A DNA stretch of 64,000 bases from Pseudorhodobacter sp. MZDSW-24AT (GTDB lineage Bacteria > Pseudomonadota > Alphaproteobacteria > Rhodobacterales > Rhodobacteraceae). Position 1 is the stretch's first letter; every line of letters begins with the position of its first letter. Below the pieces are notes generated by a model. The model worked only from the letters and a program-made list of their open reading frames with translations, was not told where the DNA came from and made no database searches. Where the stretch lies: positions 248,001 through 312,000 of the forward strand of contig NZ_PGOI01000001.1 of NCBI RefSeq assembly GCF_002794355.1, written 5' to 3'. The position numbers and the translations under genes are program-made. Shown one piece after another: positions 27,723 through 36,099 of the stretch.

Positions 27723-28856
27723 TCAGCGGGTGTAATGAATGCGCCAGAAATCCTGCCAGTCCTGACGGGCTTCCCAATCGTCAAGCGCGGTGGCCGCGTT
27801 GTAGATGAAGATGCGATCCGCCACCGCCATCAGGCCCGAAGGTTCATCGGCGGGCATGGAAATGGTGCGGTTGGTGGGGATCTTGCCATCGACCATCTGG
27901 GGCATGATGCCCTCTTCGGTCAGGGTGTAATGCACGAAAAGCCGCGCCAGATTGGGGCTTTTCGTGCCCGAGGCAATCAGCGCCAGCTTGGTGTAATTCC
28001 AGCCCACCCAAGGGGTCAGCGTGTCGCACAGGCCCAGTTTATAGCCCTGATCGCTGTTGTCGCGGAACTTGGCCGAACTGAGCAGGCCAAAGAACGGCGC
28101 GGCCTGACCGGGCGCGCCAATGGCGGCCGAGGCGGCATCGTCGCCATCGGTGAGCAAGGGCGCATTGGCGGCCAGCGCCTTGACCCAAGCCGCGGTGGCG
28201 CTGGCTTCCTCGGTTTCCAGCGGCTTGCCGTAATGGGCCTCATAGGCTGCGGCAACCTGCGCGTCGGCATGAGATTGCATCTGGTTGAACCAGTCGGGAT
28301 AGGTGCCCTTGGTCAGCGGGTCGACAAAGGTGACCTTGCGGTGCCACTCCGGGTCGGTGAGTTGCCAGATGTTGGTGACGGGGCAGCTGTCATACACTTC
28401 GGTGTTATAGGCAAAGACATTGGCATTGGTGGTGATGGCCAGCGGGTTGTGAAATTGCGCGGGCACCACATCCACCATGTCTGGCGGAATCCAGCTTTCC
28501 ACGAAACCTTCGGGCAGCAATTGCGCCACCCCGGCGGGGGTATCGGTGATCAGCGCCACATCGCCTTGCACATTGCCCGATTGCGCTTCACGCACGATCA
28601 TTTCCAGCTGGGCATTGGCCGAAACCTTGATGCCCGTGACCTGCATGCCGTATTTGGCGGAGAACGCCTCGGCCATGTCGACGATCTTGCCGGTGCTGTC
28701 ATAAACGTTGATGGGCGCTTCACTGCGGGCGGCGGTGACAAGGGCCTCAAGATCAAAGGGCGGCGCTGTCTGGGCCTGCGCGGCGGCGGCTTGCACGACA
28801 AGCGCAAGCGCGGAGGCAAGAGCAAGCGACGGCCTTGGCGTTTTGGGGGATGTCAT
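27723..28856 (-). CDS. ABC transporter solute-binding protein (paralogue 2 of 3)
   Basis: A 377-aa periplasmic receptor; the signal peptide MTSPKTPRPSLALASALALV is cleaved near AAQAQ. It shares PFDLEALVTAARSEAPINVY, DSTGKIVDMAEAF, QSGNVQGDVAL and the end DWQDFWRIHYTR with its neighbours. Identity to paralogue 3 looks like about half of residues in the first 100 aligned positions. ATG at 28856 has AGAGGT upstream; an upstream GTG extension would destroy the signal peptide. Same operon as one ATPase and one fused permease, so the three receptors probably share a single membrane complex. Confidence 0.88.
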   Translation of the reverse strand: MTSPKTPRPSLALASALALVVQAAAAQAQTAPPFDLEALVTAARSEAPINVYDSTGKIVDMAEAFSAKYGMQVTGIKVSANAQLEMIVREAQSGNVQGDVALITDTPAGVAQLLPEGFVESWIPPDMVDVVPAQFHNPLAITTNANVFAYNTEVYDSCPVTNIWQLTDPEWHRKVTFVDPLTKGTYPDWFNQMQSHADAQVAAAYEAHYGKPLETEEASATAAWVKALAANAPLLTDGDDAASAAIGAPGQAAPFFGLLSSAKFRDNSDQGYKLGLCDTLTPWVGWNYTKLALIASGTKSPNLARLFVHYTLTEEGIMPQMVDGKIPTNRTISMPADEPSGLMAVADRIFIYNAATALDDWEARQDWQDFWRIHYTR

Positions 28857-28900
28857 GGGATCTACCTCTGTTGGGGCGCGGCGGCCCCGATGCAACAGGG

Positions 28901-28930
28901 GGTGGCCGGGGCTTGCGCGCTCCGGCCACC
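28901..28930 (-). other. Hairpin after binding-protein gene 3
   Basis: GGTGGCCGG and CCGGCCACC form a perfect 9-bp stem with a 12-nt loop, 10 nt beyond the paralogue 3 stop and before the paralogue 2 start. There is no U run, so mRNA stabilisation is more likely than termination. Confidence 0.6.
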
Positions 28931-28940
28931 GGGGCCAAGC

Positions 28941-30095
28941 TCAGCGGGTGTAATGCGTCCGCCAGAAGTCCTGCCAATCCTGCCGCAGGTCATAGTCGGA
29001 CAGCGCCGAGGCCGAGGTGTAGGGCATCATCTGATCAAGGATCTCACCCACGCCCGAAGGCTCTTCGGCATGCAGCGGCACCTCGGTGTTGGACGAGATC
29101 TTGCCGTCCAGCGTTTGCGGATGAATGCCTTCCTCGGTCATCAGAAAGCGCAGGAACAAGCGCGCGGCATTGGGGCTTTTCGACTTGGTGGAGACCACGC
29201 CAAAGCCCGGATACATCCAGCCCGAAAAGGGCGCCATCCCGGCGCACAGGCCCAGTTGCAGCCCATCAGGCGCATTGTCGCGGAACTTTGCGGTGGAGAC
29301 GAGGCCAAGGAAAGGCTCGGCCTGTCCCTTGGCCCCCACGGCCTCACCGGCAGCCGAATCCGAGTCCGTCAGCAAAGGCGCGTTCTGGGCCAAGGCCCGA
29401 AGCCAAGCCTTGGTCGCGGTCGGCGCATCGGTTTCCAAGGGCTTGCCATAATGCGCCTCATAGGCGGCGGCGACTTCGGCATCGAAATGGGTTTCCAGCT
29501 GGTTGAACCAATCGGTGTAGGACGGTTTGCCCAGCGGATCTTGGAAGGCGACGCGGCGGTTCCACTCGGGGTCGGTCAGCGCCCAGATGTTGCTGACGGG
29601 GCAAGTGTCATAGACCTCGGTGTTATAGGCCCAGACGTTGGGGGCCGAGACAACCACCAGCGGGTCCTGCTGTGCCTCGGGGATCGTGGCGGCCAGATCC
29701 GGGGGCAGCCAGCTTTCCACCAGCCCCATGGGGAAAAGCTGCGCCACGGCAGGCGGGACATCATGCACCACCGCGACATCGCCGATGATATTGCCCGACT
29801 GGCCTTCGCGGGTCAGCAATTCGATCTGCTGCCCGCTCGACACTTTGGACCCATTGGCGGGGATGCCGTATTTTTCGGTGAACGCGGCGGCGATCTCGAC
29901 GATCTTGCCGGTGGAGTCATAGGCGGTGATGGGCGGCTCGGCCTTGGCGGCGGCGATGAGCGCTTCAAGGTCGAAGCCTTCGGCATCCCATGCGTTTTGC
30001 GCCAGCGCCGCTTGCGCCAGCATCAGCGTGGCAAGGCCGGTGCCGAGCAGTGTGGCCCGGTTCCTGACGGTCCGGCGGGTCTTCAAGTGGGTCAT
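28941..30095 (-). CDS. ABC transporter solute-binding protein (paralogue 3 of 3)
   Basis: A 384-aa periplasmic receptor, with signal peptide MTHLKTRRTVRNRATLLGTG and on to AALAQ. It carries GFDLEALIAAAKAEPPITAY, YDSTGKIVEIAAAFTEKYG, YDTCPVSNIWALTDPEWNRR and the shared end DLRQDWQDFWRTHYTR. It directly follows the ATPase gene (38 nt) and precedes paralogue 2. It lacks the metal-ligand tyrosine pair typical of ferric-binding proteins as far as I can see, which argues for an organic or phosphorylated ligand rather than iron. Confidence 0.88.
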   Translation of the reverse strand: MTHLKTRRTVRNRATLLGTGLATLMLAQAALAQNAWDAEGFDLEALIAAAKAEPPITAYDSTGKIVEIAAAFTEKYGIPANGSKVSSGQQIELLTREGQSGNIIGDVAVVHDVPPAVAQLFPMGLVESWLPPDLAATIPEAQQDPLVVVSAPNVWAYNTEVYDTCPVSNIWALTDPEWNRRVAFQDPLGKPSYTDWFNQLETHFDAEVAAAYEAHYGKPLETDAPTATKAWLRALAQNAPLLTDSDSAAGEAVGAKGQAEPFLGLVSTAKFRDNAPDGLQLGLCAGMAPFSGWMYPGFGVVSTKSKSPNAARLFLRFLMTEEGIHPQTLDGKISSNTEVPLHAEEPSGVGEILDQMMPYTSASALSDYDLRQDWQDFWRTHYTR

Positions 30096-30133
30096 GGTCC
30101 AGTCTCCTCCCTGGGGTGTGGTGTGCCTGTTGG

Positions 30134-31288
30134 TCAGGCGATCTTTTTTGTGGTGTGAGGTTGGGCGCGCGCGACAGCGGCCAGCATGTCATCGGCTTGG
30201 GTCAGGCGGGTGCCGTCGGCGGCAAAGACATGCAGCGCGTCGGGCGCCACCCAGAAGCGGGCGCGGCTGCCGTCCTTGAGGCGCGGCGCGATATGGGTGG
30301 TGGCGAACAGCGTGGTTTCCGCCGTGCGCAGTTCCAAGATCCAGCTGCCGCCGGTGGGCAGAACACCCGTCACCGTGGCATCCACGCCAAAGGCGCCGCG
30401 CGGCATGTCTTCGGCGCGTTCCGAAACGCTGATCGCCTCGGGACGCAGGCCAACCGAGCCTGCATGACCAAGCGCCGGAACATGATCGCTGAAGTATCGC
30501 CGCGCCGCCATCGCCAGATCAGACCCCGCGCCCAGTTCAATGATGTTGATGGGCGGGCTGCCGACAAACTCGGCGACAAAGCGGTTGGCGGGTCGGTCGT
30601 AGATGTCATTCGGGCTGCCCACTTGTTGCAGGCGCCCTTCGCTCATCACGGCGATCGAGGTGGCGAGCGTCATTGCCTCCCATTGGTCATGGGTGACAAA
30701 AACGATGGTGGTCTTGAATTCCGCGTGCAGGCGCTTGAGTTCCGCCCGCATTTCCAGTCGCAGACGCGCATCAAGGTTTGACAGCGGCTCGTCGAGCAAA
30801 AGCACATTGGGGTTGACCGCAAGCATCCGGGCCAAGGCCACACGCTGCTGCTGACCGCCCGAAAGCTGGGTGGGGTAACGGTCGCGGTATTTCTCGATGC
30901 CCAGCGTTTTCATCACCGCATTCACACGGGCTTCGCGCTCGGCCTTGGGCACGTTGCGCAGGCGCAGGCCGAAATCGGTGTTGCGTTCGATGGTCAGATG
31001 CGGCCAAAGCGCATAGCTTTGGAAGACCAGCCCCATGTCGCGCCGTTCCGGCGGCACGAATGTGGCGGTGGCCACGTTGTCCACCACGCGCTCGCCCACC
31101 TTGATCTCGCCCGAGGTCAGGTTTTCCAGCCCGGCGATCATGCGCAAGGTGGTGGTCTTGCCACAGCCCGACGGCCCCAGCAGGCACATGAAGGCGCCAT
31201 CTTCGATGTCGAGGTTCAGGTCCGACACCGCGTTGATGATGCCGTTTCCATAGCTTTTGTCTGCGTCGCGCAGGGTAATCTTGGGCAT
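30134..31288 (-). CDS. ABC transporter ATP-binding protein (CUT1/FbpC-like, with TOBE region)
   Basis: A 384-aa ATPase with Walker A GPSGCGKTT (residues 38-46), a Q-loop in LVFQSYALWPH, signature LSGGQQQR, Walker B VLLLDEPLSNLD and the switch VTHDQWEA. A C-terminal TOBE-type regulatory domain starts near residue 240. It follows the fused permease by 5 nt. This is the only ATPase gene of this operon, so it must power the single transporter served by three receptors. Confidence 0.93.
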   Translation of the reverse strand: MPKITLRDADKSYGNGIINAVSDLNLDIEDGAFMCLLGPSGCGKTTTLRMIAGLENLTSGEIKVGERVVDNVATATFVPPERRDMGLVFQSYALWPHLTIERNTDFGLRLRNVPKAEREARVNAVMKTLGIEKYRDRYPTQLSGGQQQRVALARMLAVNPNVLLLDEPLSNLDARLRLEMRAELKRLHAEFKTTIVFVTHDQWEAMTLATSIAVMSEGRLQQVGSPNDIYDRPANRFVAEFVGSPPINIIELGAGSDLAMAARRYFSDHVPALGHAGSVGLRPEAISVSERAEDMPRGAFGVDATVTGVLPTGGSWILELRTAETTLFATTHIAPRLKDGSRARFWVAPDALHVFAADGTRLTQADDMLAAVARAQPHTTKKIA

Positions 31289-31293
31289 TGGTC

Positions 31294-33138
31294 TTAGCTC
31301 CCCAATCCGTCGGCCAGATTGGTCTTGGTGACCTTCTGCGCCAGAACTGTTCCGAAATAGGCGACCCCGGCGATGATGAGCACCACCGCATTGGCGGCCT
31401 GGGTGTAGTTGTAATCAATGAGCCGCAGCGAATAGGTCGTCAGCACATCGGTGGCGGGCACGGCGAGGATGACAAAGAGGCTGAGCCCCTTGATCCCCGA
31501 AATGAAGGGCAGCAGCACGCCGGTCACCAAGGCCCCTTTCTGGATCGGAATGATGATGGCGGTCATGCGGCGGAACCACCCTGCCCCTGCGATCTGCGCG
31601 GCCTCTTCGGGGTCGCGGCCCAGCTGCATCATGGCCGAGATCCCGGCGCGCGAGGCATAGGGCATCTGATCGGCGATCAGCGCCAGCATCAGGATGGCGG
31701 CGGTGCCGTAAAGCGCCGGAACCGGGCCCCGCTGCACGGCAAAAAGCGACAGGTAGGCGGCAGCGAAGGCGATCCCCGGCACCAGATAGGGCAAGAAGGT
31801 GACCTGACGCAGGAAGACCGACAGCGGTTTGACAGGGGTGCGCACCACGACATAGCCCACCAGCAGGCCCAGAAGGCCGGAACAGGCCGAAGCGATGCCG
31901 ACGATCCACAGCGTGTTCCATGCCGCGCGCCACAGATCGGGTGTCAGCAGCACCCCGCTGCGCATGGCGACGGTTTCAAGATTGGTGCCGATCCAGTAAT
32001 CCAGCGTGAAGTTGGACCATGCAAAATTCGCAGGCACCCGCATCACGGTGGACAGCACCAGCGTCAGCAGCGGCAGGCCGACCGAGATCAGGAACACCGT
32101 GGCGGCAAAGCCGGTGGCCGGCAGGCGCCATTTGCCAAGGCTTTTGCGGCGCGCCATCGCGCCCTTGCTGCCCACGGTGACAAAGCGGCGCGCCTCGCGC
32201 ACCAGACGGGCATCGATCATCAGCGAGATCACCCCGATCAGCATGATCGCCCCGGCCAGCACCGCCGCCACGCCAGTCTGGCGCGAGCCGATGCTGCGAT
32301 ACAGCGAGGTGGCCAGCACATCGTATTTCACCGGCAGGCCAAGCACATAGGCCACGCCAAATTCCCCAAGGCACTTGGCGAAGATCAGGATCACCGCGCT
32401 CATCAGCGACGGCAGCATCAAGGGCAGGATGATCTGCCACGCCACCACGCGCGGCCCGGCCCCAAGGATGCGGGCGGAATCTTCCAGCTGCGAGTCAAAG
32501 CGGCGCAAGGCATTGCCGACCAGCAGGATGACGAAAGGCGTGTAATGCAGCGCCAGAATAAGCGTGATCGGCACTTGCCCATAGGCAAGCCAATCGGGCG
32601 GCGAGAAGCCAAGGTTCTCCATCCAGCCTTGCTGGCCACCGACAGAGCGGTTCTTGAACAAGGTGGTCCACGCCAGCGCAAAGGTCCAAGCGGGCAGCAT
32701 GTAAGGCACGATCAGCGCGGTGGCAAACCAGCGGCGCGCGAACATATCGGTGCGGCTCAAAAGCCAGGCAAGGATGCAGCCGATCACCAGCGAAATGCCG
32801 ATCACACTGAACGAGATGGTGAAGGTGTTGACCAGCGGTTTCCAGAACAGGTCGCTGGCCACCGGCGAGGTCAGGGTGCGCAGCACATAGTAAAAGGTGA
32901 AGCTGCCCGCAGGCTCGCCGATGCGGCGTTCATCGCCGAATTGCACGCGGCCTGCATCCAGCAGAAGCGAGAGGATCGGCACCACGATCAGATAGGCAAA
33001 AAGCAGCGCCACCAGCACGCCGATCAGCGTGGTCGGCTCGCGCAGGGCGATCTTGGCACGATAGCGCAGCACGGCGCTGCGCGAGGGCTTGGCGGCCCGT
33101 CCGGCGGGCGCGACGGTCGAAACTCCCACACCGCTCAT
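31294..33138 (-). CDS. ABC transporter fused permease (two BPD-type membrane domains)
   Basis: A 614-aa permease with about 12 membrane helices. It holds two copies of the binding-protein-dependent EAA loop region (SARILGAGPRVVAWQIILP near the middle and AAQIAGAGWFRRMTAIIIP near the end), so one polypeptide supplies both channel halves. The architecture matches FbpB, ThiP and AfuB. AfuABC in some Pasteurellaceae/enterobacteria imports hexose phosphates. ATG at 33138 has GGGGG 9 nt upstream; the GTG at 33177 has no ribosome-binding site. It is the first gene of the operon, 243 nt downstream of operator copy 2. Confidence 0.9.
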   Translation of the reverse strand: MSGVGVSTVAPAGRAAKPSRSAVLRYRAKIALREPTTLIGVLVALLFAYLIVVPILSLLLDAGRVQFGDERRIGEPAGSFTFYYVLRTLTSPVASDLFWKPLVNTFTISFSVIGISLVIGCILAWLLSRTDMFARRWFATALIVPYMLPAWTFALAWTTLFKNRSVGGQQGWMENLGFSPPDWLAYGQVPITLILALHYTPFVILLVGNALRRFDSQLEDSARILGAGPRVVAWQIILPLMLPSLMSAVILIFAKCLGEFGVAYVLGLPVKYDVLATSLYRSIGSRQTGVAAVLAGAIMLIGVISLMIDARLVREARRFVTVGSKGAMARRKSLGKWRLPATGFAATVFLISVGLPLLTLVLSTVMRVPANFAWSNFTLDYWIGTNLETVAMRSGVLLTPDLWRAAWNTLWIVGIASACSGLLGLLVGYVVVRTPVKPLSVFLRQVTFLPYLVPGIAFAAAYLSLFAVQRGPVPALYGTAAILMLALIADQMPYASRAGISAMMQLGRDPEEAAQIAGAGWFRRMTAIIIPIQKGALVTGVLLPFISGIKGLSLFVILAVPATDVLTTYSLRLIDYNYTQAANAVVLIIAGVAYFGTVLAQKVTKTNLADGLGS

Positions 33139-33380
33139 GACGGGGCGCCCCCGCGCAAGCCTCGGGCGCGGTTGCACCAGGGTGCAAGATTGGGAGCGCC
33201 CAAGGGCACTGATTGTAGCGGCATGACGTTCCTCCCGTGACGGGCCCTGCCCTCCCCGGCAGGTGACCCGACGTGTTCCCTCTGGCCCGTGCCAAGGCGC
33301 GTCCGTGACTCGCCCCGCAAACCAGAAACTTTCTGTGCAAGCTCAGCATCGGCAGGGATTGCCCTCAAGTCAAGGAGTTT

Positions 33381-33396
33381 TTGCACAGCTGTGCAA
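33381..33396. promoter_or_regulatory. Perfect 16-bp palindromic operator, copy 2
   Basis: TTGCACAGCTGTGCAA is identical to the copy at 23464-23479, and flanking A/T bases are also similar. It lies upstream of the fused-permease/ATPase/three-receptor/two-IMPase operon. The shared site predicts coregulation with the phosphatase-NptA-metallophosphoesterase operon. Confidence 0.75.
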
Positions 33397-33458
33397 GATG
33401 CCCGGCGTCGCTGTTTTCAAGGGTTTTGCGACGGTGCGGGCGCCGGTGTGGGCAAGAC

Positions 33459-33489
33459 AAAAGGGCTCTGCCTTTTGCTGGCAGAGCCC
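33459..33489 (-). terminator. Intrinsic terminator of the second ABC/phosphodiesterase operon
   Basis: On the minus strand GGGCTCTGCC and GGCAGAGCCC form a perfect 10-bp stem around an AGCAAAA loop, followed by TTTTGTCTT. It lies 46 nt past the phosphodiesterase stop. Confidence 0.9.
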
Positions 33490-33534
33490 CGTTTTGCAAG
33501 ATGCGCGAAGACGGCGGCGGCCAGGGTCCGCAGC

Positions 33535-34332
33535 CTAAGGCGCAAGATCGCCGCGCGGCGGCAGACTGACCTGTCGGGGATGCACGCCAAAACTGCCATC
33601 GGCACGCCGATGGTGCAGCCAATAGGCATAGGGCCCGTCGCTCAGCGGCGGCTCTTCGGTGCCGTCAAAGCCAAAGCCATATTGAAACGCCGGACTGCCG
33701 CCCACGGCGGCATAATGCCCTGCCCACTGGCTGTGAAAAGCCTGATGCACATGGCCGCACAGCAAGCGCAACGGCGTTCGATGCGCCTCTAGGAGTGCCG
33801 CCAGCCGCGCCCCGCCTTGTCGCAGGGCGCTGGCATCCCAATGCGCGTTGCCGGTGGGAAACGGCGGATGGTGCAGCAGCAGGAACACCGGGCCTTGCAC
33901 CACGGCAAGACGCGCCTCCAGCCAGTCCAGCTGGGCCGTGTCCAGCGCGCCCTCGACCCGTCCGGGGATCAGACTGTCAAGCCCCAGAAGATGCGCGCCC
34001 GCGACCTCGGCTTCAAAGTGCAAGGTGTCGGGCGCGGCATAGGGGATGGTGCTGTCAAACGCCGCCCGCATCGGACCGCGCTTGTCGTGGTTGCCGGGCA
34101 CCACGAACACGGGCATCGGCAGCGGCGCAAGAATGTCGCGCACCAGCGCATAATCGGCGTCCGATCCGCCATCCGCCACATCGCCGGTAATCAGCACCGC
34201 ATCGGGCGCCTGCGGCAGGGCCAGCAGATCCGCCACCACGCGGGCGGCCATCTGCGGTGCATCGAGGCGCACGGGCGCGGTTTCCGGCGCGCCCGCGCTG
34301 ATGTGCAGATCCGAGAGATGGGCAATCAGCAT
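33535..34332 (-). CDS. GpdQ/CpdA-like metallophosphodiesterase
   Basis: A 265-aa cytoplasmic class III phosphodiesterase. It starts MLIAHLSDLHISAG and has GDVADGG, VPGNHDKRG, LLHHPPFPTGNAHWD and CGHVHQ, the ordered metal ligands of the binuclear site. The HHPP-x-x-GNAxxD segment closely parallels GpdQ, which hydrolyses glycerophosphodiesters; the fold also includes 3',5'-cyclic nucleotide phosphodiesterases. It is the last gene of an ABC transporter operon, 5 nt after a permease gene, so its substrate is probably what that transporter brings in. Confidence 0.88.
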   Translation of the reverse strand: MLIAHLSDLHISAGAPETAPVRLDAPQMAARVVADLLALPQAPDAVLITGDVADGGSDADYALVRDILAPLPMPVFVVPGNHDKRGPMRAAFDSTIPYAAPDTLHFEAEVAGAHLLGLDSLIPGRVEGALDTAQLDWLEARLAVVQGPVFLLLHHPPFPTGNAHWDASALRQGGARLAALLEAHRTPLRLLCGHVHQAFHSQWAGHYAAVGGSPAFQYGFGFDGTEEPPLSDGPYAYWLHHRRADGSFGVHPRQVSLPPRGDLAP

Positions 34333-34337
34333 GGGGC

Positions 34338-35162
34338 TTACCTTCCGATCCGCGACAGCACATCGGCCTTCAGGAACCGCTCGATCACCAGCATGAACCC
34401 GATGGACGGGATCAAAAGGATCAGCGCGGTGATGGCGGCGATCTGGTAATTCCCGCCCATCGAGGCGTTGAACATCAGGATCGGCAACGTGGTGATGTCG
34501 GGGGTGCCGACAAAGAAGGTGCCGGTGAATTCGTCGATGCTGTCAAGGAACACAAAGATCGACGCCGCGACAAGGCCGGGGAACGCCTGAGGCAAGGTGA
34601 TGTCCCAGAAGGTGCGCAAGAGCGCAGCGCCAAGGTTGCGGGCGGCCTCTTCCATCGTGCGGTCGACGGCGGAAAAGGCGGCGGTGGCGATCCAGACGGC
34701 ATAGACAAGCCCGGGCAGCGAATGCACCAGCACCACGCCGGTATAGGTGCCGTTCAGCCCAAGGCCATAGAACATCTGCGCGATGTTCACAAAGATCGGC
34801 AGGCTGGGAAAGGCCTGTGGCAAAAGGAAGATCAGCATGATCAGCGCGCGCGCGGGCAGGCGCAGCCGCGCCAGCGCATAGCCCGCAGGCACCGCAAGCG
34901 CCATCGACAGCGCCACCGTCGCCAGCGCGATCCAGACCGAGTTGAAGAGCGAGGTCCACGCCCCTGCGCGCGGGCGGAACACCCGCGCCCAGAAGTCAAA
35001 GCCGAATTCGGTGGGGTAACGCGCCGGAAAGAACCACTTTTCAGCAAAAGCCCAAAGAAACAGGTTCGTCAGCGGCCCGAACACCACAAAGGCGCAAAAG
35101 CCGATCATCACGGCGGGCATCAGATGGGAAGCCCCGCGCCGGGCAAGCTGTGCAATCGCCAT
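34338..35162 (-). CDS. ABC transporter permease, second transporter (inner-membrane subunit B)
   Basis: A 274-aa permease with six predicted helices and the EAA loop EEAARNLGAALLRTFWDITLP. It belongs to the binding-protein-dependent permease family of the PotC/spermidine-phosphonate type. It starts next to the companion permease stop, with essentially no gap, and precedes the GpdQ-like gene by 5 nt. The segment FVFLDSIDEFTGTFFVGTPD is typical of these PotC/UgpE-like subunits. Confidence 0.9.
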   Translation of the reverse strand: MAIAQLARRGASHLMPAVMIGFCAFVVFGPLTNLFLWAFAEKWFFPARYPTEFGFDFWARVFRPRAGAWTSLFNSVWIALATVALSMALAVPAGYALARLRLPARALIMLIFLLPQAFPSLPIFVNIAQMFYGLGLNGTYTGVVLVHSLPGLVYAVWIATAAFSAVDRTMEEAARNLGAALLRTFWDITLPQAFPGLVAASIFVFLDSIDEFTGTFFVGTPDITTLPILMFNASMGGNYQIAAITALILLIPSIGFMLVIERFLKADVLSRIGR

Positions 35163-35163
35163 C

Positions 35164-36030
35164 TTAACGCACCCCTTCCTTGTGCTGGCTCAGCGTCATC
35201 CGCAAGTAAACGTAAGCGGCCACGGCTGTGATCAGGTAGGAGAACAGGCCCAGCGCATTGGCGACCGCGTAATCGCCGTAATAGGTCACCCGATGCGCCA
35301 TCATCGCCGTCATCATGGTGGGATTGCCCGCAATCACCATCAAGGGCACCGACAGCACCGAAAGGATGGTGACCAGCGACAGGATCAGCCCGACCAACAG
35401 CGTGCCACGCACTTGCGGCAGCACGATCTGCAACAGGCAGCGCAGGCGCCCTGCCCCCATGTTGCGCGCGGCCTCGATGGTCGAGCGGTCGACCGAAGCC
35501 ATCGCCCCCGCCAGCAGCAGCGTCACGAAAGGCACCTGCTTCCATGCGAATGTCAGCACCAACCCGCGCCAGTCCAGCAGGCTTTGCGCCAGCGCAGGGT
35601 CCATCAGGCCGGAATCGATCAGCAGGCCGTTCATCAGCCCATTGCGCGCCAGAAAGCTGCGCGCGGTTTGCCCCGCCACGATGAACGGGATGAACAAGGG
35701 CCAACGATAAAGCCAGCGCAACGCCGTCACCGCCCAAGGCGTGGCCCCCAGCGTGAGATACCCCGCAATCGCAATCGAGATGACCGAGATCAGCGCCAGC
35801 GAGCCCAGCGTCACCAGCACGGTAAAGATCAGGTCACGGCCATAAAGCTCGATGGCGGTGCGCAGATGCGCGGTGGTCAGCCCGCCTTCGGCATCGACAA
35901 AGGCAAAGATCACCGACCGCGCCAGCGGCACCACATACAAAAGCGCAATCGCCAAAAGCGCGGGCGCAATCAGCAAAAGGCCGGGCAACATCCCGCGCAA
36001 GGGCGACGGAGGGGCGTGGACGGTGGACAT
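35164..36030 (-). CDS. ABC transporter permease, second transporter (inner-membrane subunit A)
   Basis: A 288-aa permease with about six helices and the EAA loop IEAARNMGAGRLRCLLQIVLP. Start ATG at 36030 (MSTVHAPPSPLRGMLPG) has GAAGG about 10 nt upstream; the longer frame to 36096 lies in the hairpin region and is rejected. It lies downstream of the binding-protein gene and pairs with the permease encoded 2 nt later. Confidence 0.9.
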   Translation of the reverse strand: MSTVHAPPSPLRGMLPGLLLIAPALLAIALLYVVPLARSVIFAFVDAEGGLTTAHLRTAIELYGRDLIFTVLVTLGSLALISVISIAIAGYLTLGATPWAVTALRWLYRWPLFIPFIVAGQTARSFLARNGLMNGLLIDSGLMDPALAQSLLDWRGLVLTFAWKQVPFVTLLLAGAMASVDRSTIEAARNMGAGRLRCLLQIVLPQVRGTLLVGLILSLVTILSVLSVPLMVIAGNPTMMTAMMAHRVTYYGDYAVANALGLFSYLITAVAAYVYLRMTLSQHKEGVR

Positions 36031-36063
36031 CGGGCGCAGACCTTCGGGAAACGGATGGAAAAC

Positions 36064-36093
36064 GCCGGGGCGACGGCAGCGCCGCGCCCCGGC
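36064..36093 (-). other. Attenuator-like hairpin after the second transporter's binding-protein gene
   Basis: GCCGGGGCG and CGCCCCGGC form a 9-bp stem, followed on the minus strand by GTTTT. It is 6 nt past the binding-protein stop. It could reduce read-through into the permease genes. Confidence 0.65.
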
Positions 36094-36099
36094 CAAGGG

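Larger units (their letters stand above)
33139..33534. promoter_or_regulatory. 396-bp intergenic: leader of the fused-permease operon plus terminator of the phosphodiesterase operon
   Basis: The gap holds operator copy 2 (33381-33396) and the terminator at 33459-33489. A possible minus-strand promoter, TTGACT (about 33374-33369), has a weak GATGCT 17 nt further on. In that reading the operator lies just upstream of the -35. No gene is evident. Confidence 0.5.
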
